Of a stretch of 64,000 bases of DNA, positions 45,549 through 54,941 are shown one piece after another (position 1 is the first letter of the stretch; the number at the start of each line of letters is the position of its first letter). This DNA comes from Zobellia uliginosa (GTDB taxonomy: Bacteria > Bacteroidota > Bacteroidia > Flavobacteriales > Flavobacteriaceae): positions 496,001-560,000 of the forward strand of contig NZ_FTOB01000004.1 of NCBI RefSeq assembly GCF_900156625.1. Reading direction: 5' to 3'. The position numbers were made by a program, and so were the translations under genes. The notes under the pieces were generated by a model, which worked only from the letters and a program-made list of their open reading frames with translations, had not been told where the DNA came from and searched no databases.

Positions 45549-46511
45549 ATGCTTAAAGAAACGGTAGTCTTAGCGGCCGATGTTGGAGGGTCTCATATTA
45601 CCTTGGCCTTAGTGGTAAAAGGTCATGTCATGGATTCTGTAACTATTAAGGCTGAGCCTATAAAGGGGTTGAGGCCCTATATGCCTTTGATGGAACAAAT
45701 GGCGGAACAGCTCGTGGAGGACAATTCGTTGCGTTTTCTTGATCTTGCCGGTTTCGGTATGGCGCTCCCAATGTTGGTTGATTCAAAAAAGAATACGGTA
45801 CTGTCTTGTGCCCATAATAAATATGAAGATGCGGTCGAAATTGATTTTGAACAATGGGCGAGGGAAAAATTCGGCTTGCAAATTAGACTGGAAGTTGATG
45901 GAAACCTTGGCTGTATGGGAGAGTGGAACTATGGTGCCGGAAAGGGAGTGCAAGACTTGGTCTATGTAATTTTAGGAACTGGGTACGGAAGCTCGGTCGT
46001 GCTCGGTGGCCAACCGCTAAAGGGGCGAAATTTTACGGCTGGAATTTTAGCGGGTCATATGGTAGTCAATCCTATGGGAAGCAAATGCATTTGCCCAGGT
46101 AATGGTTGTGTCGAAAGTGAAACCGGTACATGGGCACTGCCGGGAATCGCCAGAAAAACCGAGGGATTCCATACCAGTCTATTGGCGAAAAGGGAAAAAA
46201 TAGATTATGCGGCATTGTTTGAAGACCACGCCCTAAACGATAGTGTCGCCACTAAAATTTTAGAGCGAAGCATCATGTATTGGGGAGCCTCTTTGGTAAA
46301 CCTTATCTACGCCTACAATCCCCAAAAAATTATTATGGCCGGTTCGGTCATAAAAGCAGGTGATTACATCATTCCGAGATTGGACGCTTATATTAAAAAA
46401 CAATTATGGACGATTGGGGAGTATCCTGAAATATGCAAGGCCCAACATTTTGATACGGCAGCATTGTTAGGGTGTTATTCTTTGGTCACTATCTCTGATA
46501 AATATGAATGA
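45549..46511 (+). CDS. ROK-family sugar kinase
   Basis: The 320-residue protein has the ROK pattern: VVLAADVGGSHITLALV phosphate-binding start, EVDGNLGCMGEW in place of the usual NDANAAAxGE catalytic region, GTGYGSSVVLGG and the zinc motif CICPGNGCVESETG (CxCPGxGCxE). ROK kinases phosphorylate hexoses such as glucose, mannose or fructose. Its last codons overlap the MFS symporter start by 8 bp, followed by two sugar-phosphate isomerase genes, so it acts on the sugar the symporter delivers. The exact hexose is not determined. Confidence 0.92.
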   Translation: MLKETVVLAADVGGSHITLALVVKGHVMDSVTIKAEPIKGLRPYMPLMEQMAEQLVEDNSLRFLDLAGFGMALPMLVDSKKNTVLSCAHNKYEDAVEIDFEQWAREKFGLQIRLEVDGNLGCMGEWNYGAGKGVQDLVYVILGTGYGSSVVLGGQPLKGRNFTAGILAGHMVVNPMGSKCICPGNGCVESETGTWALPGIARKTEGFHTSLLAKREKIDYAALFEDHALNDSVATKILERSIMYWGASLVNLIYAYNPQKIIMAGSVIKAGDYIIPRLDAYIKKQLWTIGEYPEICKAQHFDTAALLGCYSLVTISDKYE

Positions 46512-47997
46512 AACTATCCTCCAGCCTAGAATGCGGAAATATCTTGTAAAATGCACTTTGGTCGCTGCCTTGGGCGGATTGTTGTTTGGTTTTGATACCG
46601 CTGTAATATCAGGTACCGAACAGTCGCTCAGGCTGTTGTTCGATGGAGAGTACCAAAAGCTTAGCCAGGTATTTGGTACCGTAAACTTTTGGCACGGCTT
46701 GGCCATAGCCTCGGCCTTAATAGGGACCATTGTCGGGGCGATGCGCTTCGGGAAATTGGCAGATACCTATGGACGGCGGAAACTGCTGATTATCATCGGG
46801 GTTTTATATTTTATATCGGCTATCGGTAGTGCGCTGGCCTATGACTTGTCCTCCTTTGTTCTTTTTAGGTTCGTCGGGGGTGTTGGTGTCGGAGGCGCAT
46901 CGGTCATCTCACCCATGTACATTGCGGAAATATCACCGGCAAAGTTTCGGGGGCGCTTGGTGGCCATAACCCAATTCAATATCGTTTTGGGCATTCTGCT
47001 GGCCTTTGTTTCCAATTATCTTATAGCCGGATTTGAACTAGGGGCGGTTACCTGGCGCTGGATGTTCGGCGTAGAGGCTCTTCCGGCCCTTTTGTTCTTT
47101 TCGTTTTTGTTCACCATACCTCGCAGTCCGAGATGGTTGTTGGTAAAAGGATATGTAGACGAGGCCAAAAAAGTATTGTCGCAAGTAGGGACCGATTCCG
47201 GTAGTATTGAAGATGAAGTGGCCGAAATTCAAAATACTTTAAAAACCGACGAGCGGAACAAAGGGGAGACGATTTTTAAACGAAGGTATTATAAACCGCT
47301 TTTCCTGGCCATATCAATAGCGGCCTTTAACCAACTGTCGGGAATAAATGCGGTTATGTATTTCGCGCCAAGGATTTTTGGAATGTCCGGTTTTGGCGAA
47401 AGTGCCGCCCTATTGGGGTCCGTTGGGGTAGGTCTGGTCAATTTGGTGGTGACAATGTTTGCCATTTCCATTATTGACCGCTTTGGCCGTAAAAAACTAA
47501 TGTTGTTGGGGTCTATAGGATATTTGGTCAGTCTTGGGCTCATCGCTTTGACATTCTATAGCTATGATTCTGAATTTCGATTGGTCCATGCGCTGCAACA
47601 GGGCCTGCGCGATGGCTCCGATTTGGCATCGGCTATGGCATCGGCTATGGCATCGGCCGCTACGGGGGGCAGTATTATTATGTGGAGCTTGTTCCTGTTT
47701 GTCGCGGCACATGCTTTCGGACAAGGAACGGTTATTTGGGTGTTCATAAGTGAAATATTTCCGAACAAGGTAAGGGGCAAGGGAGTTTCGTTGGCGAGTT
47801 CCACCTTGTGGATTATGGCCGCCTTGATTTCGTGGACCTTTCCCATGTTCGCCGAAGAATCGGGCGGAAAGATATTTACATTCTATTGGGTGTCAATGCT
47901 ATTGCAATTGCTTTGGGTAGTGTTTGTAATGCCCGAAACAAAGGGTATAAGTTTAGAGGATATGGAGAAAAAACTGAATTTAAATGACGAAAAGTAA
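46504..47997 (+). CDS. Sugar-porter MFS symporter
   Basis: The 497-residue protein has 12 predicted transmembrane helices and sugar-porter signatures: GGLLFGFDTAVISG, the DTYGRRKLL loop-2 motif, PRSPRWLL after helix 6, QLSGINAVMYFAPRIF and FGQGTVIWVFISEIFPNKVR. It resembles XylE/GalP-type proton/hexose symporters. It overlaps the kinase and isomerase genes on both sides. In the helix 9-10 loop it carries a 12-bp tandem repeat (47625-47660) encoding ASAM copies, unusual for the family. Confidence 0.95.
   Translation: MNETILQPRMRKYLVKCTLVAALGGLLFGFDTAVISGTEQSLRLLFDGEYQKLSQVFGTVNFWHGLAIASALIGTIVGAMRFGKLADTYGRRKLLIIIGVLYFISAIGSALAYDLSSFVLFRFVGGVGVGGASVISPMYIAEISPAKFRGRLVAITQFNIVLGILLAFVSNYLIAGFELGAVTWRWMFGVEALPALLFFSFLFTIPRSPRWLLVKGYVDEAKKVLSQVGTDSGSIEDEVAEIQNTLKTDERNKGETIFKRRYYKPLFLAISIAAFNQLSGINAVMYFAPRIFGMSGFGESAALLGSVGVGLVNLVVTMFAISIIDRFGRKKLMLLGSIGYLVSLGLIALTFYSYDSEFRLVHALQQGLRDGSDLASAMASAMASAATGGSIIMWSLFLFVAAHAFGQGTVIWVFISEIFPNKVRGKGVSLASSTLWIMAALISWTFPMFAEESGGKIFTFYWVSMLLQLLWVVFVMPETKGISLEDMEKKLNLNDEK
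47625..47660 (+). repeat. In-frame 12-bp tandem repeat (three copies) in the symporter gene
   Basis: GGCATCGGCTAT occurs at 47625-47636 and 47637-47648, and a variant at 47649-47660. Each copy adds four codons (SAMA-type) to a loop between transmembrane helices. Confidence 0.85.
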
Positions 47998-49738
47998 TTT
48001 TAACAAGACTCCTTTCGTACCTATAACAGGAAACCAAAACTGCTATGTCGGTTGGGAGCAAATAGGCCCTGAAATACAATCGGTACTTGATAAGGTCCCC
48101 CGTAAGAAAAAGGTGTTGGCGGTGGAGTGTTACCATGGTGTAGATGAGCAGGAAATATTGAACGGTCTCGAGAAACATCTCGGTCCCGTAAGGATCATAA
48201 GATCTTCCGAAGCCTTTAAAACCGAAGCCGAAATCTCAAAAATGGTATTTGCCGATGTTACCGATGACCGCATATTCGGGAGAATTACAGAACTCGGGCT
48301 GCATAGTTACTTCGATAGGGGCAAGACCGAAAAATTAAGGAGGGCCATTGATCGAATTTCCAATGGAACGGTCTTGGTGATAGGTATTGGGGCTTTCTTG
48401 TTGGTAGAAAACCATGATGGCCTCGTTTACGCAGATATGGCCCGTTGGGAGATTCAAACCCGTATGAGGCGAAAAGAGGTCGATAATATCGGCTTGGCCA
48501 ATCGTGAAACGGATTTTATGCGCCTATACAAGCAAGGATATTTTGTCGATTGGCGCATCTGTGATTCCCTTAAAGCCGATCTATTCGGTAAAATCGATTT
48601 CGTATTGGATACCCATACCAAGAACCTGCCTAAAATGGTTTCCGGGGAAACCATGATCAAAGGAATGGAAGCCGCCCTTAAGAGGCCGTTTAGTGTCGTA
48701 CCTTTTTTTGATCCCGGTCCCTGGGGAGGTCAGTGGATGAAGGAAGTGTTTGATTTGGATAAGGATAAACCTAACTATGCTTGGTGTTTCAATTGTGTTC
48801 CTGAAGAGAACAGCCTTTTGCTGAAAATAAACGATACCCTCATAGAAATGCCTTCTATTAACCTTGTACTCTATGCTCCTGAAAAGGTCTTGGGGAAGAA
48901 GGTCTATGAACGTTTTGGCACAGAGTTTCCCATTCGGTTTGACCTTTTAGATACCATGCAAGGTGGTAACCTAAGCTTTCAGGTACATCCTTCAACTTCC
49001 TATATCAAGGAGCATTTTAATATGGACTATACCCAAGACGAGAGCTATTATATGCTCGATGTGGGCGAGAATGCCCTTGTTTATCTAGGAGTAAAGGAAG
49101 GGGTTGATCCCCAAGAACTTATCGGTGACCTTAAAAGGGCCCAAGAAGAAAACCAAACCTTCGATGCAGAAAAATATGTGGCTACCTTTCCGGTAAAAAA
49201 GCACGATCATATTTCCATTCCGGCCGGAACGGTACATTGTTCCGGTAAGAACTCTATGGTGCTGGAAATTAGTGCTACACCGTATATTTTTACTTTTAAA
49301 CTATGGGATTGGGGCCGTTTGGGAATGGACGGAAAGCCAAGACCGATAAACCTGGCTCATGGTGAGAAAAATATTGAATGGAACCGAGCAACCCAATGGG
49401 TAAAGGGAAATTTAATAGATCAAGTGGAACCGATCGAAGAAGGGGAAGGGTGGCGCGAAGAACGAACAGGCTTACACAAATCACAGTTTATAGAAACTAG
49501 GAGACATTGGTTCTCTGCTAAAGTGAAGCATAATACCGGAGGAACGGTAAATGTACTGAGTTTGGTTGAAGGTCGGGAAGTCTTAGTGGAGAGTCCTGAT
49601 CATTTGTTCGAACCATTTGCGGTACACTATGCGGAAACTTTTATAGTGCCGGCCTCAGTGGAAGAATACACGATTCGCCCGTATGGCGAAAGCGAAGGTT
49701 TAGAGGTCGCCACGCTTAAGGCATATGTAAGAAGTTGA
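47984..49738 (+). CDS. manA: Class I mannose-6-phosphate isomerase-like protein with kinase-like N-terminus
   Basis: The 584-residue protein has an N-terminal domain (about 1-215) that looks like a P-loop/uridine-kinase fold but lacks a Walker A glycine-rich loop, and a C-terminal isomerase (about 230-580). Zinc-site residues are in LSFQVHPSTSYIKEHF (QxH) and IPAGTVHCSGKNSMVLEIS (H and E). Known for class I PMI: interconversion of mannose-6-phosphate and fructose-6-phosphate. The N-terminal fusion is seen in a group of Bacteroidetes/Firmicutes proteins of about 590 aa. Overlap with both neighbours by a few bases shows tight coupling with the symporter and the G6P isomerase. Confidence 0.85.
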   Translation: MTKSNFNKTPFVPITGNQNCYVGWEQIGPEIQSVLDKVPRKKKVLAVECYHGVDEQEILNGLEKHLGPVRIIRSSEAFKTEAEISKMVFADVTDDRIFGRITELGLHSYFDRGKTEKLRRAIDRISNGTVLVIGIGAFLLVENHDGLVYADMARWEIQTRMRRKEVDNIGLANRETDFMRLYKQGYFVDWRICDSLKADLFGKIDFVLDTHTKNLPKMVSGETMIKGMEAALKRPFSVVPFFDPGPWGGQWMKEVFDLDKDKPNYAWCFNCVPEENSLLLKINDTLIEMPSINLVLYAPEKVLGKKVYERFGTEFPIRFDLLDTMQGGNLSFQVHPSTSYIKEHFNMDYTQDESYYMLDVGENALVYLGVKEGVDPQELIGDLKRAQEENQTFDAEKYVATFPVKKHDHISIPAGTVHCSGKNSMVLEISATPYIFTFKLWDWGRLGMDGKPRPINLAHGEKNIEWNRATQWVKGNLIDQVEPIEEGEGWREERTGLHKSQFIETRRHWFSAKVKHNTGGTVNVLSLVEGREVLVESPDHLFEPFAVHYAETFIVPASVEEYTIRPYGESEGLEVATLKAYVRS

Positions 49739-49740
49739 TA

Positions 49741-50523
49741 ATGAAAAAACTAGACCCAGGCTTTGACATCGTACCCCATTTTGACCCTTTAGGGTTTGAA
49801 TATGGCAAGAACTGTTTCGGACCTAAGGTAGAGCACCGTTCGTTGAACAGTATACGCCCCAGTCTGAGGGATCCCAAGTGCCACGGTCCTGAAATTGTTT
49901 ATGCCATTGCCATGGACGTCGGAAAGAATGAACATCGGGAATTATTGCAAAAAAGACATTTATTGTACGGGGCCGTAATCTATGCCGCAGGTAACTTGGG
50001 TGATGAGCCCATAAGAAGTCAAGGGCATATACATCGACGATCGACCTTCGCCCAAGGGTGGTCTACTCCCGAAATTTATGAAATCTGGTCGGGCAAGGCG
50101 GTTATCTATATGCAGGAAACGGCAAATGATAATCCTGGAAGGTGTTATGCCGTACACGCCATGGCAGGGGAGGTCGTAATCGTTCCCCCTGGCTGGGCGC
50201 ATGCCACTATCAGTGCCGATCCTAATGAGGCCTTGTCCTTTGGTGCTTGGTGCGACCGCGATTATGGTTTTGAATATGACCAAGTACGGGAGCATCAGGG
50301 CTTGGCATGGTACCCCATATTGAAGTCGGGTAAGTTGGATTGGCAGTATAATGCCCGGTATAAAAGGCAAAAACTGATAGAGAAAATACCTGAAAAATAT
50401 GCGGACTTCGGCCTGATACAAAATACTCCTATTTACTCCCAGTTTGAAAACTGTCCGAAAACATTCGATTTTGTGTCCAGACCGGATAAGGTAAAGGGAC
50501 TTTGGAATCTCTTTTTGCCCTGA
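49741..50523 (+). CDS. Cupin-type glucose-6-phosphate isomerase
   Basis: I use ATG at 49741; a TTG two codons earlier is possible. The 260-residue protein has the GPI-cupin core: GHIHRRSTFAQGWSTPEIYE with H/H/E metal ligands, then VVIVPPGWAHATIS with the third His. Cupin G6P isomerases (PgiA-type) are metal-dependent and unrelated to the usual Pgi. Role here: fructose-6-phosphate to glucose-6-phosphate. It follows the mannose isomerase directly and precedes the sulfatase by 60 bp. Confidence 0.9.
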   Translation: MKKLDPGFDIVPHFDPLGFEYGKNCFGPKVEHRSLNSIRPSLRDPKCHGPEIVYAIAMDVGKNEHRELLQKRHLLYGAVIYAAGNLGDEPIRSQGHIHRRSTFAQGWSTPEIYEIWSGKAVIYMQETANDNPGRCYAVHAMAGEVVIVPPGWAHATISADPNEALSFGAWCDRDYGFEYDQVREHQGLAWYPILKSGKLDWQYNARYKRQKLIEKIPEKYADFGLIQNTPIYSQFENCPKTFDFVSRPDKVKGLWNLFLP

Positions 50524-50587
50524 CACCGCTTGGTAATAGTCTGGGAGAATAATGATAATTAGATAATCCAATTAGAAGCAAATAAAT

Positions 50588-51985
50588 ATGAATTATTCTA
50601 AGTTAATTTTGGCCTTCGTGGTATCGTTTGTAACTTTTTTTGCCCGATCACAAGACCGAAAAGTTCCTAATATAGTGGTCATTTTTATCGATGATATGGG
50701 GTATGGCGATATAACGCCTTTTGGTTCGACTACGAACTATACGCCAAACCTTGTAAAAATGGCCAAGGAGGGAATGAAACTTACAAGCTTTTACGTGGCT
50801 TCGCCCGTTTGTACTCCTTCACGGGCCTCTTTGATGACCGGGTGTTATCCTCAGCGTGTTGGTCTAAACCGGGGCTCTGACCATATTGTGCTCTTTCCTG
50901 GTGACCCGCATGGCTTAAATCCCAAGGAGATTACGATTGCTGAGCTGCTCAAAACAAAAAATTATGTCACCGGATGCTTTGGGAAATGGCATTTGGGTGA
51001 TCAACCGGGGTTTTTGCCCTTGGACCAAGGTTTCGACGAATTCTACGGAATACCTTATTCCAGCGATATGTGGATAGGGAATAAGAATTGGAAATTTCCT
51101 GATTTGCCTGTAATGAGAGGAAATACGATTGAATACCTGGTTGAGGATATGGCAGGACAGGCCAAACTTTGTAGCCGATTTACCGAAGAAGCCATTAGCT
51201 TCATAAAGAGAAATAAGGAAAAACCATTCTTTTGTTACATACCCCAAGCCTTTGTGCATGCACCGCGAATGGCTAGCCCCGAATTTATGGCGAACGCTAA
51301 AACTGCCGAGGAAGGACAAATAGAAGAAATAGATTGGAACGTTGGCCAAATTTTAGAAACACTGAAAGATTTGAAGTTGGATAAAAATACCCTGGTAATT
51401 TTTACCAGTGATAACGGGCCGGCTGGAGGCCTTTCTGCAGGGCCTTTAAGGGGAAGAAAGGCTTCGGTTTACGAAGGGGGACATAGGGTGCCTACCATTG
51501 CCTGGTGGCCGGGCCGTATACCTTCGGAAAGCGAATGCGACGAATTAATGGGTACCATCGACCTGTTGCCCACGTTTGCAGGGTTGGCGAAAATAGACCT
51601 GCCCAATGACCGGGTTATTGACGGAAAAGACATATGGCCTCTTCTAGCAGGAAGGGTAGGCGAAAAAACACCCCATGACCGGTTCTTTTATCAACAAAAG
51701 GGAAATTTGTCAGCAGTCAGGTCGGGTGACTGGAAGTTGTTGACGAATGGGGAATTGTATAATCTAAAGGAGGATTTGGCGGAGTCGTTAAATGTTGCGG
51801 ATGAAAATCCGAAAATAGTTGAAAAACTTCAAAGGATGTTAAGGGATTTTGGGGTTGAAGTAAGTGCAAATAGGCGAGAGGTCGGTATTGTAAAGGGGTC
51901 ACGCACTTTGGTTCCAAGGCCTGGTGTGGTAGGGGAAGATGCATATCTACCCACATTGGTTCTAATGAAAAGGGATAAAGAGTAA
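50588..51985 (+). CDS. Periplasmic S1-family sulfatase
   Basis: The 465-residue protein has a signal peptide (residues 1-20, ending ARSQ) and formylglycine sulfatase motifs: FIDDMGYGD, SPVCTPSRASLMTG (Cys converted to formylglycine, about residues 78-90), FGKWHLGD, FTSDNGPAGG and LRGRKASVYEGGHRVP. It hydrolyses sulfate esters on a carbohydrate, so the target glycan is probably sulfated. A sulfatase maturase is not in the window. It is the last gene of the locus. Confidence 0.95.
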   Translation: MNYSKLILAFVVSFVTFFARSQDRKVPNIVVIFIDDMGYGDITPFGSTTNYTPNLVKMAKEGMKLTSFYVASPVCTPSRASLMTGCYPQRVGLNRGSDHIVLFPGDPHGLNPKEITIAELLKTKNYVTGCFGKWHLGDQPGFLPLDQGFDEFYGIPYSSDMWIGNKNWKFPDLPVMRGNTIEYLVEDMAGQAKLCSRFTEEAISFIKRNKEKPFFCYIPQAFVHAPRMASPEFMANAKTAEEGQIEEIDWNVGQILETLKDLKLDKNTLVIFTSDNGPAGGLSAGPLRGRKASVYEGGHRVPTIAWWPGRIPSESECDELMGTIDLLPTFAGLAKIDLPNDRVIDGKDIWPLLAGRVGEKTPHDRFFYQQKGNLSAVRSGDWKLLTNGELYNLKEDLAESLNVADENPKIVEKLQRMLRDFGVEVSANRREVGIVKGSRTLVPRPGVVGEDAYLPTLVLMKRDKE

Positions 51986-52063
51986 TAACATAGCATAGCC
52001 CAATCACCTCCGATTTCTGAAAACTAATGATAATAAACCTTTTTTCTGAATAGCTTATTTAGC

Positions 52064-52071
52064 TATTTTTG
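52064..52071 (+). promoter_or_regulatory. -7 box of the metal-uptake operon
   Basis: TATTTTTG is a full TAnnTTTG match 17 bp upstream of the ATG at 52088; the -33 TTG is not clear. Confidence 0.5.
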
Positions 52072-52087
52072 GGCCTTTGAAAAGAGA

Positions 52088-52462
52088 ATGATGCGTCTGG
52101 CCCCACTTTTTTTGACCCTGCTCTACCTTGTTGCTATGGTGCGACCGGTCTTTCCTATTCTTGAATTTGTTGTCAATCAAGATTATATCGCCGAATTCCT
52201 TTGTATCAACACCGATAAACCTGAATTGGATTGTAACGGAAAGTGTTACCTGATGCAGATGATCAAGGCACAGGAAAGCGAAAAACAAGAAAACCTGCCG
52301 CAGATCAATCTAGGTGAATATCCTATCGGTTTTGTAAACATTGTAGTTGTTCCCTTAAAAACGATATTTGAAGACCGTTCCGTGACCCCTCTGTTCCGAA
52401 CGGACAATTACTGTTATCTGTATAGTTTCTCCAATTTTCACCCCCCTACCTTCACCATCTAG
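52088..52462 (+). CDS. Small hypothetical membrane/exported protein upstream of TonB receptor
   Basis: The 124-residue protein has an N-terminal hydrophobic segment (4-20), a cysteine-rich middle (EFLCINTDKPELDCNGKCYL) with three Cys that could bind metal, and a hydrophobic C-terminal part. Such proteins accompany TonB receptor/PepSY pairs in Flavobacteria. It precedes the receptor by 107 bp, probably in one operon. Metal binding is inferred. Confidence 0.6.
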   Translation: MMRLAPLFLTLLYLVAMVRPVFPILEFVVNQDYIAEFLCINTDKPELDCNGKCYLMQMIKAQESEKQENLPQINLGEYPIGFVNIVVVPLKTIFEDRSVTPLFRTDNYCYLYSFSNFHPPTFTI

Positions 52463-52569
52463 AAATAGCTTTTGAAACTAATCTTGGCATTTGCGATTTT
52501 CATCGTGAAAAGGCCTTTGTATGTTCTTTTGCAGCATATGGCCGTGCCGAACCCTTAACAATACTATAG

Positions 52570-54885
52570 ATGAAAAATATACTTTTTGTCCTCGTCATTA
52601 CATTGGCGGGGCTGTCGGGGAATGCCCAAACCGTTTATCGGGGGCAGGTTACCGACCAAAACCAGATGCCCCTTGTGGGAGCGACCATAGTATCGCTTTC
52701 CGATACAACAATAGGGGCCATGACGGATGCCGAAGGCATTTACGAAATTGTCTTGGACGACCCTAAGGTGTCCATTAGTTATGTGGGCTTTTTAACGACC
52801 CAAAAAACCTTGAAGGAAGGTTTTAACAAAACCCTTCTCCGGGAAAACACCACCAACTTGAACGAGGTGGTCGTAACCGGAAATAGGGAAAGCCAAAAAC
52901 GCTCTGAGGTACCTGCTGCGATTTCGGTTATCGATAGCAAGGACCTAGCGGAGACCAAGGCCTTTGGTATCGATCAGGTGGTCAACCAAGTGTCGGGGGT
53001 CTTTATGATGACCTCCCGCGTAGCGAGTAATGAACAGCATATGATGGCCGTAAGGTCGCCCTTGTCTACCAAGGCCCTCTTTTTGTATTTGGAGGATGGG
53101 CTGCAGATACGTCCCACCTCTGTTTTTAACCACAATGCCTTGTTGGAAATGAACGATATATCCTATGGGCGTGTTGAGGTGCTCAAGGGGCCGGCATCGA
53201 GCATATATGGTAGTGAGGCCATAGGTGGTAGTTTTAACTTTATAACCAAAAGACCCACCGAAGACCTTACCGGTAGCGTAGGCCTACAGCGTAATGACCT
53301 AGGGCTTTCGCGCTACGAATTGGAGATTTCAGACTCGCCGAGTGACCGTTTAGGCCTGTACTTGGGCACACATTTTGTCCAACGCGAAAACGGCCCCATT
53401 GAATATAGCGATTACGAAAAATTCGCCCTTAGCTTTAAAACGGTCTATGACTTGTCCGATAGGTCGGAATGGACAAATGTTATCGACTTGGTCGATTACC
53501 GTTCCGATATGACCGGCTCATTGAGTGAGGCCGATTATTCCGGAGGTAATTTTGAAAGCGATCAGACCTTTACGGAGCGAGAGGCTCTTGCCTTTCGCGT
53601 TCGCAGTACCTTGGAAACCCAATGGAACGACCGCAACAAGACCTCTTTTAACCTGGTCTTTAGAAAGAACCAGATGGAACAAAACCCATCATACCGGATT
53701 AAGCAGTTCAGGGAAGGGGGACAATTGACCGGCGAAGGCTCCGGCGAGCTAAATAGCAATCGCTATAACAGTTATATGGGACTGGTACAGCATAAATTGG
53801 ACTTTAACTTTAAAGACTCCCAATTGGTATTCGGCGGTACGGTCGACTTTTCCCCTCAAGATTATATTGCCGAGAATACAAGGGTGGTGGTGGATCCCGA
53901 AACAGGAAGAAATATTGATTTTAGCCTTCAAAGTGGTAGCTATATTCTCAATTACAATGCCGATATTCTTAACTACGCCGGTTTTGCCCAATATGAGGTG
54001 TCCGTTATCGAGAAATTGAAGATGACCGCTGCCGTACGTTTCGACCGTTTTCAATATACTTATAGAAACCGTATGGAGGGCTTAGGTGACCAAAGGTCGA
54101 CGGATACCTATGGCAACCTGACCCCAAAACTTGGGTTCAACTATAATTTTAACGCCCTATCCGGAATATATACCAATTATTCCCAAGGCTTTACGCCCCC
54201 GCAGGTTTCTACCCTTTACCGTAACCGTAACGAATTGGTGGACATAAAACCTAGTATTTACAACAATTATGAACTGGGAGGCTATTTCAACATCGCGCAA
54301 AAAATAAAGCTCGATGGGGCCCTTTATATGATCGACGGAAAAAATACCTTGATTACCCTTAGGGACGATGATGATGTATTCGTCAATACCAACGCGGGTA
54401 AGACCCGGTCATACGGCATAGAGTACGGTGTTACCTATACGCCCTCGCCAAAACTGTCGTTGACCCATAACGGGAGTTATGCAAGGCACCGGTATATTAG
54501 CTTTTTCGATGGGGGCATCGACTATTCGAATACCGATAGGGAAAGCGCACCACGACTTTTGGGGCTTAGCCGTATTACCTATCGCCCTTTGGAGAATTTG
54601 AGCATTACCGCAGAGCACGAATTGGTAGGGGAGTACAATACCAGTTTTGAGGGGCAGATTGATATGGGGGACGGTACCTTTGGAACTTCTACCTACAAAG
54701 GCCACAACATTTTTAATCTTCGCGCGGTATATCGTTTAAAGCATATCGAGCTATGGGCCCATGCCTTGAATATCTTCGATGAGCTTTATGCCGCTAGGGC
54801 TTCTTATAGTAGTTTCAGTGGAGAAAATAGCTATTCTATCGGAAATCCGTTGGCCTTTCACGGGGGTGTCAGATATTTATTTTAA
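52570..54885 (+). CDS. TonB-dependent receptor (siderophore/metal type)
   Basis: The 771-residue protein has a signal peptide ending GNAQ, a short carboxypeptidase-D-like domain (about 20-100), TonB box region LNEVVVTGN, plug with VEVLKGPASSIYGSEAIGGS, and a barrel ending VRYLF. Length and lack of SusD partner set it apart from SusC. With the PepSY protein 56 bp downstream, it fits iron-siderophore or copper uptake. Confidence 0.92.
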   Translation: MKNILFVLVITLAGLSGNAQTVYRGQVTDQNQMPLVGATIVSLSDTTIGAMTDAEGIYEIVLDDPKVSISYVGFLTTQKTLKEGFNKTLLRENTTNLNEVVVTGNRESQKRSEVPAAISVIDSKDLAETKAFGIDQVVNQVSGVFMMTSRVASNEQHMMAVRSPLSTKALFLYLEDGLQIRPTSVFNHNALLEMNDISYGRVEVLKGPASSIYGSEAIGGSFNFITKRPTEDLTGSVGLQRNDLGLSRYELEISDSPSDRLGLYLGTHFVQRENGPIEYSDYEKFALSFKTVYDLSDRSEWTNVIDLVDYRSDMTGSLSEADYSGGNFESDQTFTEREALAFRVRSTLETQWNDRNKTSFNLVFRKNQMEQNPSYRIKQFREGGQLTGEGSGELNSNRYNSYMGLVQHKLDFNFKDSQLVFGGTVDFSPQDYIAENTRVVVDPETGRNIDFSLQSGSYILNYNADILNYAGFAQYEVSVIEKLKMTAAVRFDRFQYTYRNRMEGLGDQRSTDTYGNLTPKLGFNYNFNALSGIYTNYSQGFTPPQVSTLYRNRNELVDIKPSIYNNYELGGYFNIAQKIKLDGALYMIDGKNTLITLRDDDDVFVNTNAGKTRSYGIEYGVTYTPSPKLSLTHNGSYARHRYISFFDGGIDYSNTDRESAPRLLGLSRITYRPLENLSITAEHELVGEYNTSFEGQIDMGDGTFGTSTYKGHNIFNLRAVYRLKHIELWAHALNIFDELYAARASYSSFSGENSYSIGNPLAFHGGVRYLF

Positions 54886-54941
54886 CCAATCTTGTTCCGC
54901 CGGGCCTTAAGGGTCGGGCGGAATTTTTTATAAAAGCAAAG

